Shown here one piece after another: positions 52,674 to 60,184 of a DNA stretch of 64,000 bases. Where the stretch lies: the NCBI RefSeq assembly GCF_018381315.1, contig NZ_JAGZSD010000003.1, positions 62,001 through 126,000 on the forward strand. Direction: 5' to 3'. Numbering within the stretch: position 1 is the stretch's first letter; every line of letters begins with the position of its first letter. The notes under the pieces were generated by a model, which had not been told where the DNA came from, did no database searches, and was given only the letters and a program-made list of their open reading frames with translations. A program made the translations under genes and the position numbers. Source of the stretch: Anaerostipes sp. (GTDB taxonomy: Bacteria > Bacillota > Clostridia > Lachnospirales > Lachnospiraceae).

Positions 52674-52982
52674 TCAGAGCTTCAGTCCAATGGCTTCATT
52701 TACATATGATGTGATAAAGTCCTTCCTGCGTCCTGTGCCGTGGCGGTCAGGAATCTCCACGATCAAAGGCAGCTTCCGGTTCAGTTTGATCTCATCGATC
52801 ATATCCGGAAATTCTCTTCCGAACTTTTCCGTGAGCAGTACAATTCCGATTGTCTCATCGGACATGACTTTTTTTAATGCCTGGTACAGTTCTTCTCTTT
52901 CATGGACCACGATCCCGTCCACTCCGGCCAGACGCATCCCTGTGCAAGTATCTACATTATCACTGATCAAAAACATCTTCAT
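52674..52982 (-). CDS. atpF: V/A-type ATPase subunit F
   Basis: A 102-residue alpha/beta protein (KMFLISDNVDTCTGMRLAGVDG) that binds the central stalk subunit D. The conserved GIVLLTEKFG and LPLIVEIPDRHG stretches are present. It starts 3 nt after the K gene. Confidence 0.92.
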   Translation of the reverse strand: MKMFLISDNVDTCTGMRLAGVDGIVVHEREELYQALKKVMSDETIGIVLLTEKFGREFPDMIDEIKLNRKLPLIVEIPDRHGTGRRKDFITSYVNEAIGLKL

Positions 52983-52985
52983 AAC

Positions 52986-53411
52986 TCACAGCTTTCCCAG
53001 GATCATAAAGGCGATGACCAGCCCATACAGACAGATACCTTCCGCCAGACCTGCAAAAATCAAAGATTTACCGAATATACTGCTGTCTTCACTGATTGCA
53101 CCGAGAGCCGCACTGGCTGCACTTGCCACCGCAATTCCTCCGCCGATGCCGGAAAGTCCCGTAGAGAGCGCAGCAGCCAGATAACCGATACCAGCCGATG
53201 AATTCTGGGCAGCCTGGGCAGCCTGAACCCTGTCGGGATAAAGCATAATGACTGCAGCGATCAGCAGCGTGCCGAAAAAAGCGAAAACATTGAGGCCCAG
53301 GGCTTTCTTATATCTGGATCTCTTCTTCTGCCCCAGCAAAAAATAGCCGAACGGAATGATAACGCTCAAAACCAAAGCTGCGACCAATACTAATTTTGTC
53401 AGTGTATTCAT
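52986..53411 (-). CDS. ntpK: V/A-type ATPase membrane rotor subunit K with N-terminal two-helix extension
   Basis: The proteolipid forming the ion-carrying c-ring, 141 residues. The C-terminal part (about 70-141) is a Gly/Ala-rich helical hairpin with the ion-binding Glu in FAGLAEGICLYG. In front are two further hydrophobic segments (about 7-27 and 38-58) linked by a basic loop, which do not resemble a c-hairpin and lack an acidic residue; the junction ends VQAAQAAQ, resembling a signal-peptidase site. H+ or Na+ specificity cannot be assigned with confidence. It overlaps the I gene by 4 nt. Confidence 0.92.
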   Translation of the reverse strand: MNTLTKLVLVAALVLSVIIPFGYFLLGQKKRSRYKKALGLNVFAFFGTLLIAAVIMLYPDRVQAAQAAQNSSAGIGYLAAALSTGLSGIGGGIAVASAASAALGAISEDSSIFGKSLIFAGLAEGICLYGLVIAFMILGKL

Positions 53412-55369
53412 AATGATGACCTCCTTTGATCTGTGATGTCCTGTTTTTTCTTATGTCTGTAAGGCTTGAATTCCTTTCCGCCTCCCTGATAAAAACGGCT
53501 GAATATCTCATAATATTCAAGCCTCAGTACCTGGATGCCTACGATCAGCCCTTCCATAAGGCAGACAAATGCATTGCCGAAGACGATCACGGCCCAGTTG
53601 ATATGTCCTGCCTCAGCTCCGGAGAGCATCATAACCACACCCATCATTGCCCCGTGGCTGACAGCAAACGCACCGATCCGCACAAAAGACAATGTATTGG
53701 AAAAGTAGCTGAGCAAAGTCTCAAATAATTCAAAAAATGCCTGTACCAAAAACATCAGCTTCCCTTCCTTCATCTCCGGCTTATGCTTCTTTGCCAGCTC
53801 AGAAAGCGGTTCTTTTAAAGCAATCAGCAGCAGGGGTATGCCGAACATAATCGTCAGTACGGCAGTACCCGGCATCGTGCGGCCTGTAACGAACAGAAAG
53901 ACTGCCAGGACAGCAGATCCATAAAACACAAGCCCTGCAGCTCCGCTGGCCCCAAATAGCGACTCTCCTAAATTTCCTGAACGAATGGAAAAAACTATAT
54001 GCAAAACCATAGTCAATAAAATCAAAAACATTCCAAAAACAATCGCGGCTACAAATACTGTGTTCATGTTCCCGATGCCCGGTACATGCATCATTGCTTC
54101 CTGAGGCTTCAGCCACCTGGACTGTATCACATTTTCAAAACCGAAGAAGCTGCCGTACATCCAGCCGAAAAAGGCAGAACAGACACCGGCTACAGCAATG
54201 ATCCCCGCCAGATCGGCCTTTTTCGTCAGATACAGCAAAAGACCTCCGGCAAACAGGCATAATCCCTGTCCAAGATCGCCAAACATGATTCCAAAGATCA
54301 GCGGGTATGTCAATGCAATAAAAATCGTTGGATCAATCTCATTGTGAGACGGCAGGCCGTACATTTTTACAAACATCTCAAAAGGCTTTAGAACCTTTGG
54401 ATTATGAAGCTTCGTCGGCGGTTCTCCGAAGTAATCTTCGTGCTCATCCTCCACCATCAAAAACAGCCTGCGGTCATTTTTGATATCTTCAGAGAAATTT
54501 TTCACATCCTCCTCCGACATCCAGCCGCAAATAATATAAAAATTTTCGTGCTTGTCTTCCACACAGGCGGCCATCTTCCTTACATCAAAGTTAGCCGATA
54601 ATGCGGCAATCAGTTCTCTGGCTGCATAAATTTTATCCGCATATTCATTCAAAGCCGCGGTCATCTTCCCGTCCAGCTTTTCCTTTTCTGCTTTCAGAAT
54701 ATCCAGCTTCTTTTTCAGATCACTGCAGGCTTCCTCCGGGGTTCCCACATATTCATCAGGGATAAAAATCCTCTCAAAGTGAAGGGATTTAAATATAGCG
54801 TCAATCTGTTCCGACATGGAACGTGATGTAAAATATACCCCATATCCATAGCTGTTGTTCTGGATTCCTTCAACAAAGATCACATCCGGATTCTGTCTGA
54901 TAAATTCCAGCATCTTTTCAAAATATTCCAGAGGCACCCGTCCAAACCGGAACTTAATAAACTGATAATGGAAGACTTCTCTGAGGACAAACTGCATGGG
55001 CTTAAACGGTTCGATCATCTTAAGCCTCTCTGTAATATTTTTTTCCTCCAGTTCAAGAGCTTCTTTTCTTGCCTTAAAATCTTCAAAGATCTTTCCCGCC
55101 TGGCTTATTGTCCTGAGTGCCTGGTCCGGGGACAGTTCCGGGAGGTTGTCTTCCTTCTCATGAGTCAAAAGCCCTGCAAAGCTGTCCGCATCCTCCAATG
55201 CCTTTTTATAAGGATTTGCGTCCGTAAAAGGCTGTAGATTGTCAACTGTTTTTAGTTCTGACAGGGCATTTTCCAGCTGGATCTCATATTTGGAAAGATA
55301 ATCATTGGTGACCCGGTCAATATCGTGTTTTGGCCCTGTAATCGTTATAAATTTCATTTTCACAATCAT
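53408..55369 (-). CDS. ntpI: V/A-type ATPase membrane subunit I
   Basis: The stator subunit with the half-channels, 653 residues. The N-terminal 330 residues are cytoplasmic and coiled-coil rich; the C-terminal half has about seven membrane segments, including FGIMFGDLGQGL, SYFSNTLSFVRIGAFAVSHGAM (the conserved channel Arg) and GLIVGIQVLRLEYYEIFSRFYQGGGKEFKPY. ATG at 55369 overlaps the subunit C stop as ATGA with GGAGTG upstream. Confidence 0.95.
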   Translation of the reverse strand: MIVKMKFITITGPKHDIDRVTNDYLSKYEIQLENALSELKTVDNLQPFTDANPYKKALEDADSFAGLLTHEKEDNLPELSPDQALRTISQAGKIFEDFKARKEALELEEKNITERLKMIEPFKPMQFVLREVFHYQFIKFRFGRVPLEYFEKMLEFIRQNPDVIFVEGIQNNSYGYGVYFTSRSMSEQIDAIFKSLHFERIFIPDEYVGTPEEACSDLKKKLDILKAEKEKLDGKMTAALNEYADKIYAARELIAALSANFDVRKMAACVEDKHENFYIICGWMSEEDVKNFSEDIKNDRRLFLMVEDEHEDYFGEPPTKLHNPKVLKPFEMFVKMYGLPSHNEIDPTIFIALTYPLIFGIMFGDLGQGLCLFAGGLLLYLTKKADLAGIIAVAGVCSAFFGWMYGSFFGFENVIQSRWLKPQEAMMHVPGIGNMNTVFVAAIVFGMFLILLTMVLHIVFSIRSGNLGESLFGASGAAGLVFYGSAVLAVFLFVTGRTMPGTAVLTIMFGIPLLLIALKEPLSELAKKHKPEMKEGKLMFLVQAFFELFETLLSYFSNTLSFVRIGAFAVSHGAMMGVVMMLSGAEAGHINWAVIVFGNAFVCLMEGLIVGIQVLRLEYYEIFSRFYQGGGKEFKPYRHKKKQDITDQRRSSL

Positions 55370-56415
55370 ATGCCGATCACTCCTTTCACATAACCTGCCG
55401 CAGGTTCAGGGGGCAGGCCGTACCGGACACGTTCCATAATGGTGATCAGCCTCTGTATTTCTTCCTCTTTATAAAAAAGATATGCAGTGAGGCTTGCAAT
55501 TGAGTAAGGGTCTCTGCGCCGCTCTGTCAGATACAGACGGCGGAGGCACTCTCTGTACATCTGCTCAATCGAATCCACATCTTCCATGCGGTATCGTTTT
55601 CCATAATACCCGCCGAGCACCCGGGCATTGAACTCTTTGATCCCGGACACTTCCGTCAGGTTTTTCAGTTCCTCCGGCGGAATATGAAAGTGTATAGGAA
55701 TCAGCAGTGCATAAATGTCAGCAGGCTGCATGTCATAATATTTTTTGGAACGGCAGATCCACTGCAGATTTAAAAGATCAATCTGGGTACCGGCTTCTTT
55801 TGTAAATATTTCAAGTTCCTTCTTTTTAAGAATCTTTTTCTTTTCTTTCCAGACCGATGAAAAATAATACAGGTTCAGTGCCAGATCAAAGTCAAACAGA
55901 TCTGCAGCTCCCGCATCTAAAAGCTTGGAGAGAGGAAGATAGTACTCTGTATTTCTAAGTCCTTCTGTCAGCTCCCTGATGTTTTTCGCCTCAATCAAAC
56001 GGTCAATGGAAATTTGAGAATACCGATTAAAAAACTGCTTCTTGTAATCCAGGTCAAAGGGCTTTTGATAATGGTTAAAAATGATTCGGAAACAATAATT
56101 CACCAGCTCTACTTCATATCTTTTCAGATACAGTTTCAAAAACTTCCGCTGTTCCAGCCCTGAAAACCGGTAAAGCTTAGTATAATCCTCATACAGAGGC
56201 TGGATCAGTACCTTTTCAATCTTCCCGCGGTGTAAATCCGTATCATCCAGAAGAGACAGGATATCACGGTATGCCGGAAATTCTTTCAGATGGCTGACGA
56301 CTTCGGGAACACTTTGAAATTCAGACAAAGCCTTAAAATCTTCTTCTTTCAGCAGCTTTGCACTCATAGCCCGGATTTTTGTGACCAGGGCACTGTATTT
56401 TATCATGCTTCCCAT
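55366..56415 (-). CDS. atpC: V/A-type ATPase subunit C
   Basis: The socket connecting the central stalk to the c-ring (349 residues, all helical, three-fold repeated). It starts GSMIKYSALVTKIRAMSAKLL and contains the YEVELVNYCFRIIFNHY and conserved PYSIASLTAYLFYKEEEIQRLITIMERVRYGLPPE. It begins 4 nt after the G/H-type gene and overlaps ntpI by 4 nt. Confidence 0.93.
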   Translation of the reverse strand: MGSMIKYSALVTKIRAMSAKLLKEEDFKALSEFQSVPEVVSHLKEFPAYRDILSLLDDTDLHRGKIEKVLIQPLYEDYTKLYRFSGLEQRKFLKLYLKRYEVELVNYCFRIIFNHYQKPFDLDYKKQFFNRYSQISIDRLIEAKNIRELTEGLRNTEYYLPLSKLLDAGAADLFDFDLALNLYYFSSVWKEKKKILKKKELEIFTKEAGTQIDLLNLQWICRSKKYYDMQPADIYALLIPIHFHIPPEELKNLTEVSGIKEFNARVLGGYYGKRYRMEDVDSIEQMYRECLRRLYLTERRRDPYSIASLTAYLFYKEEEIQRLITIMERVRYGLPPEPAAGYVKGVIGI

Positions 56416-56418
56416 AGA

Positions 56419-56730
56419 CTATACCCCGCTGATCCTTTCTGCGATCTCTCTGGCGTACTGTTCCCCTTTTTGTTCATACTCTGCCGCAAGTCTGTGAAGT
56501 TTTGCCTCCTGATTTTTTCTCAGACGTGCTTTTTCCTCTGAAAGCTGCTGTTTCCCTTCATTTGAGGTACCCGAAAGCCGCTGTTCTGTCTCAGAAGCCA
56601 GTGCTTCATCAAACTGCTTTTGTCTCTGTCTCATTTCCTGTTCCAGTTCTTTTTTCTGCTCATCTGCATGTTTGACAATGGCGGCAGCGGCATTTTCAAT
56701 CTCCGTCAGTTTATTTACAATGGAATCCAT
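56419..56730 (-). CDS. V/A-type ATPase subunit G/H-like peripheral stalk protein
   Basis: A 103-residue, almost entirely coiled-coil protein (Lys/Glu/Gln-rich, MDSIVNKLTEIENAAAAIVKHADEQ onward). It would form the heterodimeric stalk with subunit E. The frame is open to 56778, but ATG at 56730 sits 7 nt after a G-rich ribosome site (GGGGGGC). It is the first gene of the ATPase operon. Sequence conservation in this family is low; position carries the call. Confidence 0.85.
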   Translation of the reverse strand: MDSIVNKLTEIENAAAAIVKHADEQKKELEQEMRQRQKQFDEALASETEQRLSGTSNEGKQQLSEEKARLRKNQEAKLHRLAAEYEQKGEQYAREIAERISGV

Positions 56731-56769
56731 CTTTACGCCCCCCTTTTTCCAGTCCTCATGTTTTTCTTC

Positions 56770-56775
56770 ATTATA
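56770..56775 (-). promoter_or_regulatory. Extended -10 of the ATPase operon promoter
   Basis: TATAAT preceded by GTG on the minus strand (GGTGTATAAT, an extended -10). No good -35 lies 17 bp upstream, where the 3' arm of the HAD-gene terminator ends. Promoter use is likely but unproven. Confidence 0.55.
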
Positions 56776-56788
56776 CACCTTCTATATA

Positions 56789-56842
56789 AAAAAAGCATCT
56801 GAAAAGGCAGGGATGATTTTTGTCCTTTTCAGATGCTTTTTT
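56789..56842 (-). terminator. Terminator after the HAD hydrolase gene
   Basis: A 19-bp perfect stem AAAAAAGCATCTGAAAAGG with its complement around a 16-nt loop, T-run on the minus strand, starting at the HAD stop codon. Very strong. Confidence 0.93.
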
Positions 56843-57504
56843 CACTTGGAACACTCTGTTTCCAGTATGTTCAGTAACTGCCGCTCTTCCGCCACTGTAT
56901 AATCCGGATGCTTTTGTTTATCGGGCAGCTGATCCTGTCTCCGGTTAAGCCAGATGCTCTTCCAGCCGGCTTTGACGGCACCGGAAATATCTGTGGCGTA
57001 AGTGTCACCGATAAACCATGTATCCCTCGGATTCAGCCCGAATCTCTTCTCAGCCAGTTTAAAAATTTCCGGATCCGGCTTTCTGACTCCCTCATCTCCT
57101 GACACAATGATCCTCTCTATTGGAATCCACTCTTCCAGCCGGAGCTGCTTTATTTTGTTCCACTGAGCCTGTGAAAATCCGTTTGTGATCACTCCTGTAA
57201 AAATACCTTTTTCCCGGCAAAACCCAAGGATCTCTTTCATCCCTGCTGTTAATTCGATCTTTTTCTGCTCGATACGGTAAACATCGTGAAACGCCGTCAC
57301 CTCCGGCTCAGAAATCTCAATGCCGAATGACAGGAATGCTTTGCGGATTCTTTCCACGACCGGAATATCATGTTTTCTTCCGGACAGGAACAGGTCCATG
57401 GAAGATATCTCATATTTCTCTTTAAAAACCTTGTCACAGGCAGCACAAAACGGAATGGACACATCATATAGTGTGTCATCCACATCAAACATGATTGCAA
57501 GCAT
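56842..57504 (-). CDS. HAD-superfamily nucleotidase/phosphatase, YjjG-like
   Basis: A 220-residue HAD hydrolase with a helical C1 cap. Motif I is FDVDDTLYD, motif II VITNGFS, motif III Lys in VRKPDPEIF, motif IV FIGDTYATDISG. These fit the YjjG/YfnB group that dephosphorylates (non-canonical) nucleoside monophosphates. The substrate is an inference. It starts 23 nt after the RNase H gene; both may be co-transcribed. Confidence 0.85.
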   Translation of the reverse strand: MLAIMFDVDDTLYDVSIPFCAACDKVFKEKYEISSMDLFLSGRKHDIPVVERIRKAFLSFGIEISEPEVTAFHDVYRIEQKKIELTAGMKEILGFCREKGIFTGVITNGFSQAQWNKIKQLRLEEWIPIERIIVSGDEGVRKPDPEIFKLAEKRFGLNPRDTWFIGDTYATDISGAVKAGWKSIWLNRRQDQLPDKQKHPDYTVAEERQLLNILETECSK

Positions 57505-57527
57505 CTTCTACCTCTCCTTTATCTGAT

Positions 57528-58172
57528 CTATTTGTGTTTCACCCATTGGCCGTCTGAAACAGGAACAAAGCTTCCGTCTCCGATCCCAAGGGCAGATTTG
57601 GCAAGCATATCTGCCATATCATTGTATTCGTCATTTGAATGCCCCTTTACTTTTACAAATCTGACCTGGAGCCGGTCTTTGATCCCGTCATAAAATCTCT
57701 TGTATGCGGCAGTGCCCTCTTTTTTTGTCTTCCACTCTCCGGTGCACCATTTTGCAATGCCCTCGTAATCATAATAGACTGCAAGCTTTTTATAACCGCT
57801 GTCAGCTGCATATCTCATAGCTTTTTCTGCACCCTTAATCTCACCGGCCACATTCCGCATGGAAGCTAAATCCGGATCCGAATATTTTTCCGCAAAATAC
57901 AGCTCTCCCTCTTTCTCCCTCAGGACCATTCCGTACGAATATTCTTTCTTTCGATGGTCATAACTCCCGTCAACATAGGCGGTCAGGGTGTTTTCATCAA
58001 TTTCCATCGTCTGTCCCGCTGAAGAGTCAAGAAATGCCTGTGCTTCAGCCAGAGTTGGGAAACTCTTGAATTGGGCGCAGGCAAACCCGGAAGTCTGTGC
58101 CTGACACTCTTTCCATGTGCGGTAAATCCCGGGGATTCGTCCTTGTTTTACTGCATAATATTTATTTGCCAC
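57528..58172 (-). CDS. Ribonuclease HI with N-terminal viroplasmin domain
   Basis: A 214-residue RNase H. The first 45 residues (KYYAVKQGRIPGIYRTWKECQAQTSGF...FKSFPTLAEAQAFL) are the viroplasmin-type RNA/DNA-hybrid-binding domain. The catalytic domain has Asp in TAYVDGSYD, Glu in NVAGEIKGAEKAM, Asp in VYYDYEGIAKW and the late Asp in NDMADMLAKSA. The true start is GTG at 58172 after GGAGG; the frame runs to 58226 through its promoter. Removes RNA from RNA-DNA hybrids. Confidence 0.94.
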   Translation of the reverse strand: MANKYYAVKQGRIPGIYRTWKECQAQTSGFACAQFKSFPTLAEAQAFLDSSAGQTMEIDENTLTAYVDGSYDHRKKEYSYGMVLREKEGELYFAEKYSDPDLASMRNVAGEIKGAEKAMRYAADSGYKKLAVYYDYEGIAKWCTGEWKTKKEGTAAYKRFYDGIKDRLQVRFVKVKGHSNDEYNDMADMLAKSALGIGDGSFVPVSDGQWVKHK

Positions 58173-58203
58173 GTCAAAGTCCTCCAAATTTTCTTTGGTT
58201 TTT

Positions 58204-58209
58204 ATTATA
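58204..58209 (-). promoter_or_regulatory. -10 of the RNase H gene promoter
   Basis: Minus-strand TATAAT, 31 nt before the GTG start. The matching -35 (CTTTCA/TTTCAG) is weak and overlaps a hairpin (58216-58249). Confidence 0.5.
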
Positions 58210-58215
58210 ACAGAA

Positions 58216-58249
58216 ACAGGAGACATCTGAAAGTACAGATGCCTCCTGT
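58216..58249 (-). terminator. Weak terminator-like hairpin upstream of the RNase H gene
   Basis: ACAGGAG/CTCCTGT plus CATCTG/CAGATG pair with one mismatch around a 6-nt loop. Only a short T-rich stretch follows on the minus strand. Could end the small 84-residue gene upstream. Confidence 0.45.
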
Positions 58250-58284
58250 CTGATTGTCGATATTTAATAGTAAAAGATGAAGTT

Positions 58285-58539
58285 TCAGTTATTCGACAAA
58301 TTTACAGAAAAACTATATGTAGCGTTCGCTTTGGACAAAACTTTCTGCTTCACAGAGCAGTCATCGATCAAATAGGAAAACTCTTTCATAACATCCCAAA
58401 GATCCCGTGCTTCCTGCCCGCTCAGCTCCGTTGTCCTGTCGTTAAGTAATTTCCCAACGGCTGCCGCTGTCTCCTTCACGTTTTCTGTGCTAAAATCATT
58501 TCCAAGCAACTCTAAAAAAACTTCAGACATATATTTCAT
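58285..58539 (-). CDS. Small hypothetical protein
   Basis: An 84-residue soluble protein (MKYMSEVFLELLGNDF...), mostly helical with an acidic first half, no Cys-rich or membrane segment. I recognise no family. AAGGAG lies 6 nt before the ATG at 58539 and a TATAAT lies 50 nt upstream, which support expression. Located just after an XRE regulator on the same strand; its last codons contain a TTCGACA sequence that is repeated around the regulator gene. Confidence 0.6.
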   Translation of the reverse strand: MKYMSEVFLELLGNDFSTENVKETAAAVGKLLNDRTTELSGQEARDLWDVMKEFSYLIDDCSVKQKVLSKANATYSFSVNLSNN

Positions 58540-58586
58540 ATTTGCTCCTTTTAGTATCTAAAAAGTAACACAGTTCATACTATAAG

Positions 58587-58592
58587 ATTATA
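58587..58592 (-). promoter_or_regulatory. -10 of the small hypothetical gene
   Basis: Minus-strand TATAAT within a TTTTGC-TATAAT context; -35 not convincing. Two TTCGACA repeats (58619-58625 and 58653-58659) lie just upstream, suggesting a regulated promoter. Confidence 0.45.
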
Positions 58593-58618
58593 GCAAAATT
58601 CTGAAAAAGTCTATTCTT

Positions 58619-58659
58619 TTCGACAGACATAAAAGGAAGGAATCCGTCTCTATTCGACA
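58619..58659. repeat. Pair of TTCGACA repeats near the XRE gene
   Basis: Two same-orientation TTCGACA units (58619-58625 and 58653-58659) 34 bp apart; further copies at 58292-58298 and, inverted, 59173-59179. Candidate operator set for the XRE regulator. Confidence 0.4.
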
Positions 58660-58988
58660 GAATCTCCCTTCATGCTTTTACTGAAAGTGTCCAGTAAATC
58701 TGATAAAATACGTTTTTGTTTCGGCGTCAAACTCTCCACTTTCAAAAGAAGTTTGTTCTCACTCTCAATAATTTCCGGTTCAAATTGATCTTTCAAAATC
58801 TCATTTGGTGCCGTTTTTAATGCCTGGCACATTTTGATGAACAGAGGCAGACTAGGCAGCCTGATCCCTGATTCTATCTGCCTGATGTGCCCTGCGTTGA
58901 CATCACAAATTTCTGAAAGAGCTTCGGAAGTTAGCCCTCTTTCTTTCCGAATCTGGTTGATCCTCTTACCCAACAATCTGCGTTCCAT
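58650..58988 (-). CDS. XRE-family helix-turn-helix regulator
   Basis: A 112-residue repressor-type protein. The N-terminal Cro/C1-type helix-turn-helix is clear (GKRINQIRKERGLTSEALSEICDVNAGHIRQIESGIRLPSLPLFIKMCQALK). A helical C-terminal tail follows (LTPKQKRILSDLLDTFSKSM). The start at 58988 has GGAG 8 nt upstream; the frame reaches 59036 with a GTG. Neighbouring TTCGACA repeats on both sides of the gene are candidate operators. Confidence 0.88.
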   Translation of the reverse strand: MERRLLGKRINQIRKERGLTSEALSEICDVNAGHIRQIESGIRLPSLPLFIKMCQALKTAPNEILKDQFEPEIIESENKLLLKVESLTPKQKRILSDLLDTFSKSMKGDSVE

Positions 58989-59071
58989 ATACATGGCTCC
59001 AATCGGTGTTATTTTCTCTCTCTCATATCCTTTCACAGCCTGATTACAGTAGTTTTAAGTACATGTATTTT

Positions 59072-59077
59072 ATTATA
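59072..59077 (-). promoter_or_regulatory. Candidate -10 of the XRE regulator gene
   Basis: Minus-strand TATAAT in an AT-rich stretch about 85 nt before the predicted start codon; no good -35. Confidence 0.35.
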
Positions 59078-59246
59078 TACAAAAGAGTTCCTATTCCACT
59101 AGGTGCTGAAATATATGTTCCCAAATCTTTTAGCACATATTCAGTTGGAGAAGATGATAATTCTTCTTATTGTGTCGAATTTTGTCATACATATTTCACT
59201 TTTTATGCGTCATACTAAACACGATTATGAATGAAAGGATCGGTAT

Positions 59247-59915
59247 ATGAAAAAGAAAATAAACATTTGGGTCATTGGGATTGCGGTCTTCGCTGTCATC
59301 ATTGCAGCGTGGGCTGCAGCCTTCAGCTATAAAAATTCGAAAAATGTTTCCGAAGAAAACCTGTCTTTATATAAAAAAGATCAGGATATGATCATGGAAA
59401 AAATGATGAAGGATATGTTGGATATACCAACATCAGAAAATGCTGCTGTTGATTTTCTGGAGGGAATGATCCCGCATCATGAATCTGCTGCAGCCATGGC
59501 TCAAAGCTATATAAAACATGGCGGAAACCAAACATCATTAAAACCGATGGCAGATGAGATCATCACTGTACAGAGGGATGAGATCAAACAGATGAAAACT
59601 CTGATCAAAAAACTGAACACCCGCGGTCATCGTACTAACGGCAGAACATCGTCTTATATGAAGGAATACCGGAAGATGTTTCATCAGGCGCATTCCGGAC
59701 ATACAGCATCTGACAATCCGTCATGTATTGATGAGGCGTTTGCAGAGGGTATGATCCAGCACCATCAGATGGCGGTGGATATGTCAAAACTGGTTCTTAA
59801 ATACACCAGACAGAAAGATACTGTCAAATTGGCCCAAAAGATTATCAGAACACAGCAGGATGAAATCAGCAGAATGAGCAAAGTATTAAAAGAACAGTCT
59901 CCTTCCCATCACTGA
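59247..59915 (+). CDS. DUF305 protein, membrane-anchored, two His-rich helical repeats
   Basis: A 222-residue protein with an N-terminal membrane segment (about 7-27, no lipobox), so anchored outside the membrane. Two DUF305 repeats: FLEGMIPHHESAAAMAQSYI (about 70-90) and FAEGMIQHHQMAVDMSKLVL (about 168-188). The HH/Met pattern resembles proteins found with copper resistance (CopM-like) in other bacteria, but here it is 32 kb from copA. A Met- and His-rich metal-binding role is inferred. AAAGGAT precedes the ATG. The stop overlaps the convergent neighbour's end by 7 nt. Confidence 0.88.
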   Translation: MKKKINIWVIGIAVFAVIIAAWAAAFSYKNSKNVSEENLSLYKKDQDMIMEKMMKDMLDIPTSENAAVDFLEGMIPHHESAAAMAQSYIKHGGNQTSLKPMADEIITVQRDEIKQMKTLIKKLNTRGHRTNGRTSSYMKEYRKMFHQAHSGHTASDNPSCIDEAFAEGMIQHHQMAVDMSKLVLKYTRQKDTVKLAQKIIRTQQDEISRMSKVLKEQSPSHH

Positions 59916-60184
59916 TGCCTTTCAGGACTCATTGCTGCCGATATATCAGAAAATTTCCCGGTCAAATAGCCATAGTTTTCTCTTTTATGAGGCAGCAGAC
60001 ACTGACTGCAGTCTTTCAGGCCGTTTTTATAGCTGAAATTACCGCCGCAGTCCTTTCCTAGCATATACAGCGGACAGTAGCAAAACAGACAATTAAAATT
60101 ATCCGGGTCAGATGTCCTGTGGCAGGGAAAAAACTCACAGTCTTTATGGCAGAAAAACTGATAGTTCTTTGATTTCTTATCCAT
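59909..60184 (-). CDS. Cysteine-rich small-domain protein
   Basis: A 91-residue protein with nine Cys packed in about 60 residues (FCHKDCEFFPCH, NCLFCYCPLY, KDCGGNF, KDCSQCLLPH), expected to bind zinc or an iron-sulfur cluster. This matches a small cysteine-rich family often encoded with cobalamin-synthesis genes in Clostridia. The frame is open to 60352, but GGGAGG before the ATG at 60184 and an 8-nt overlap with cobA-hemD give the start. Its function is unknown. Position next to corrin genes supports a link. Confidence 0.85.
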   Translation of the reverse strand: MDKKSKNYQFFCHKDCEFFPCHRTSDPDNFNCLFCYCPLYMLGKDCGGNFSYKNGLKDCSQCLLPHKRENYGYLTGKFSDISAAMSPERHQ

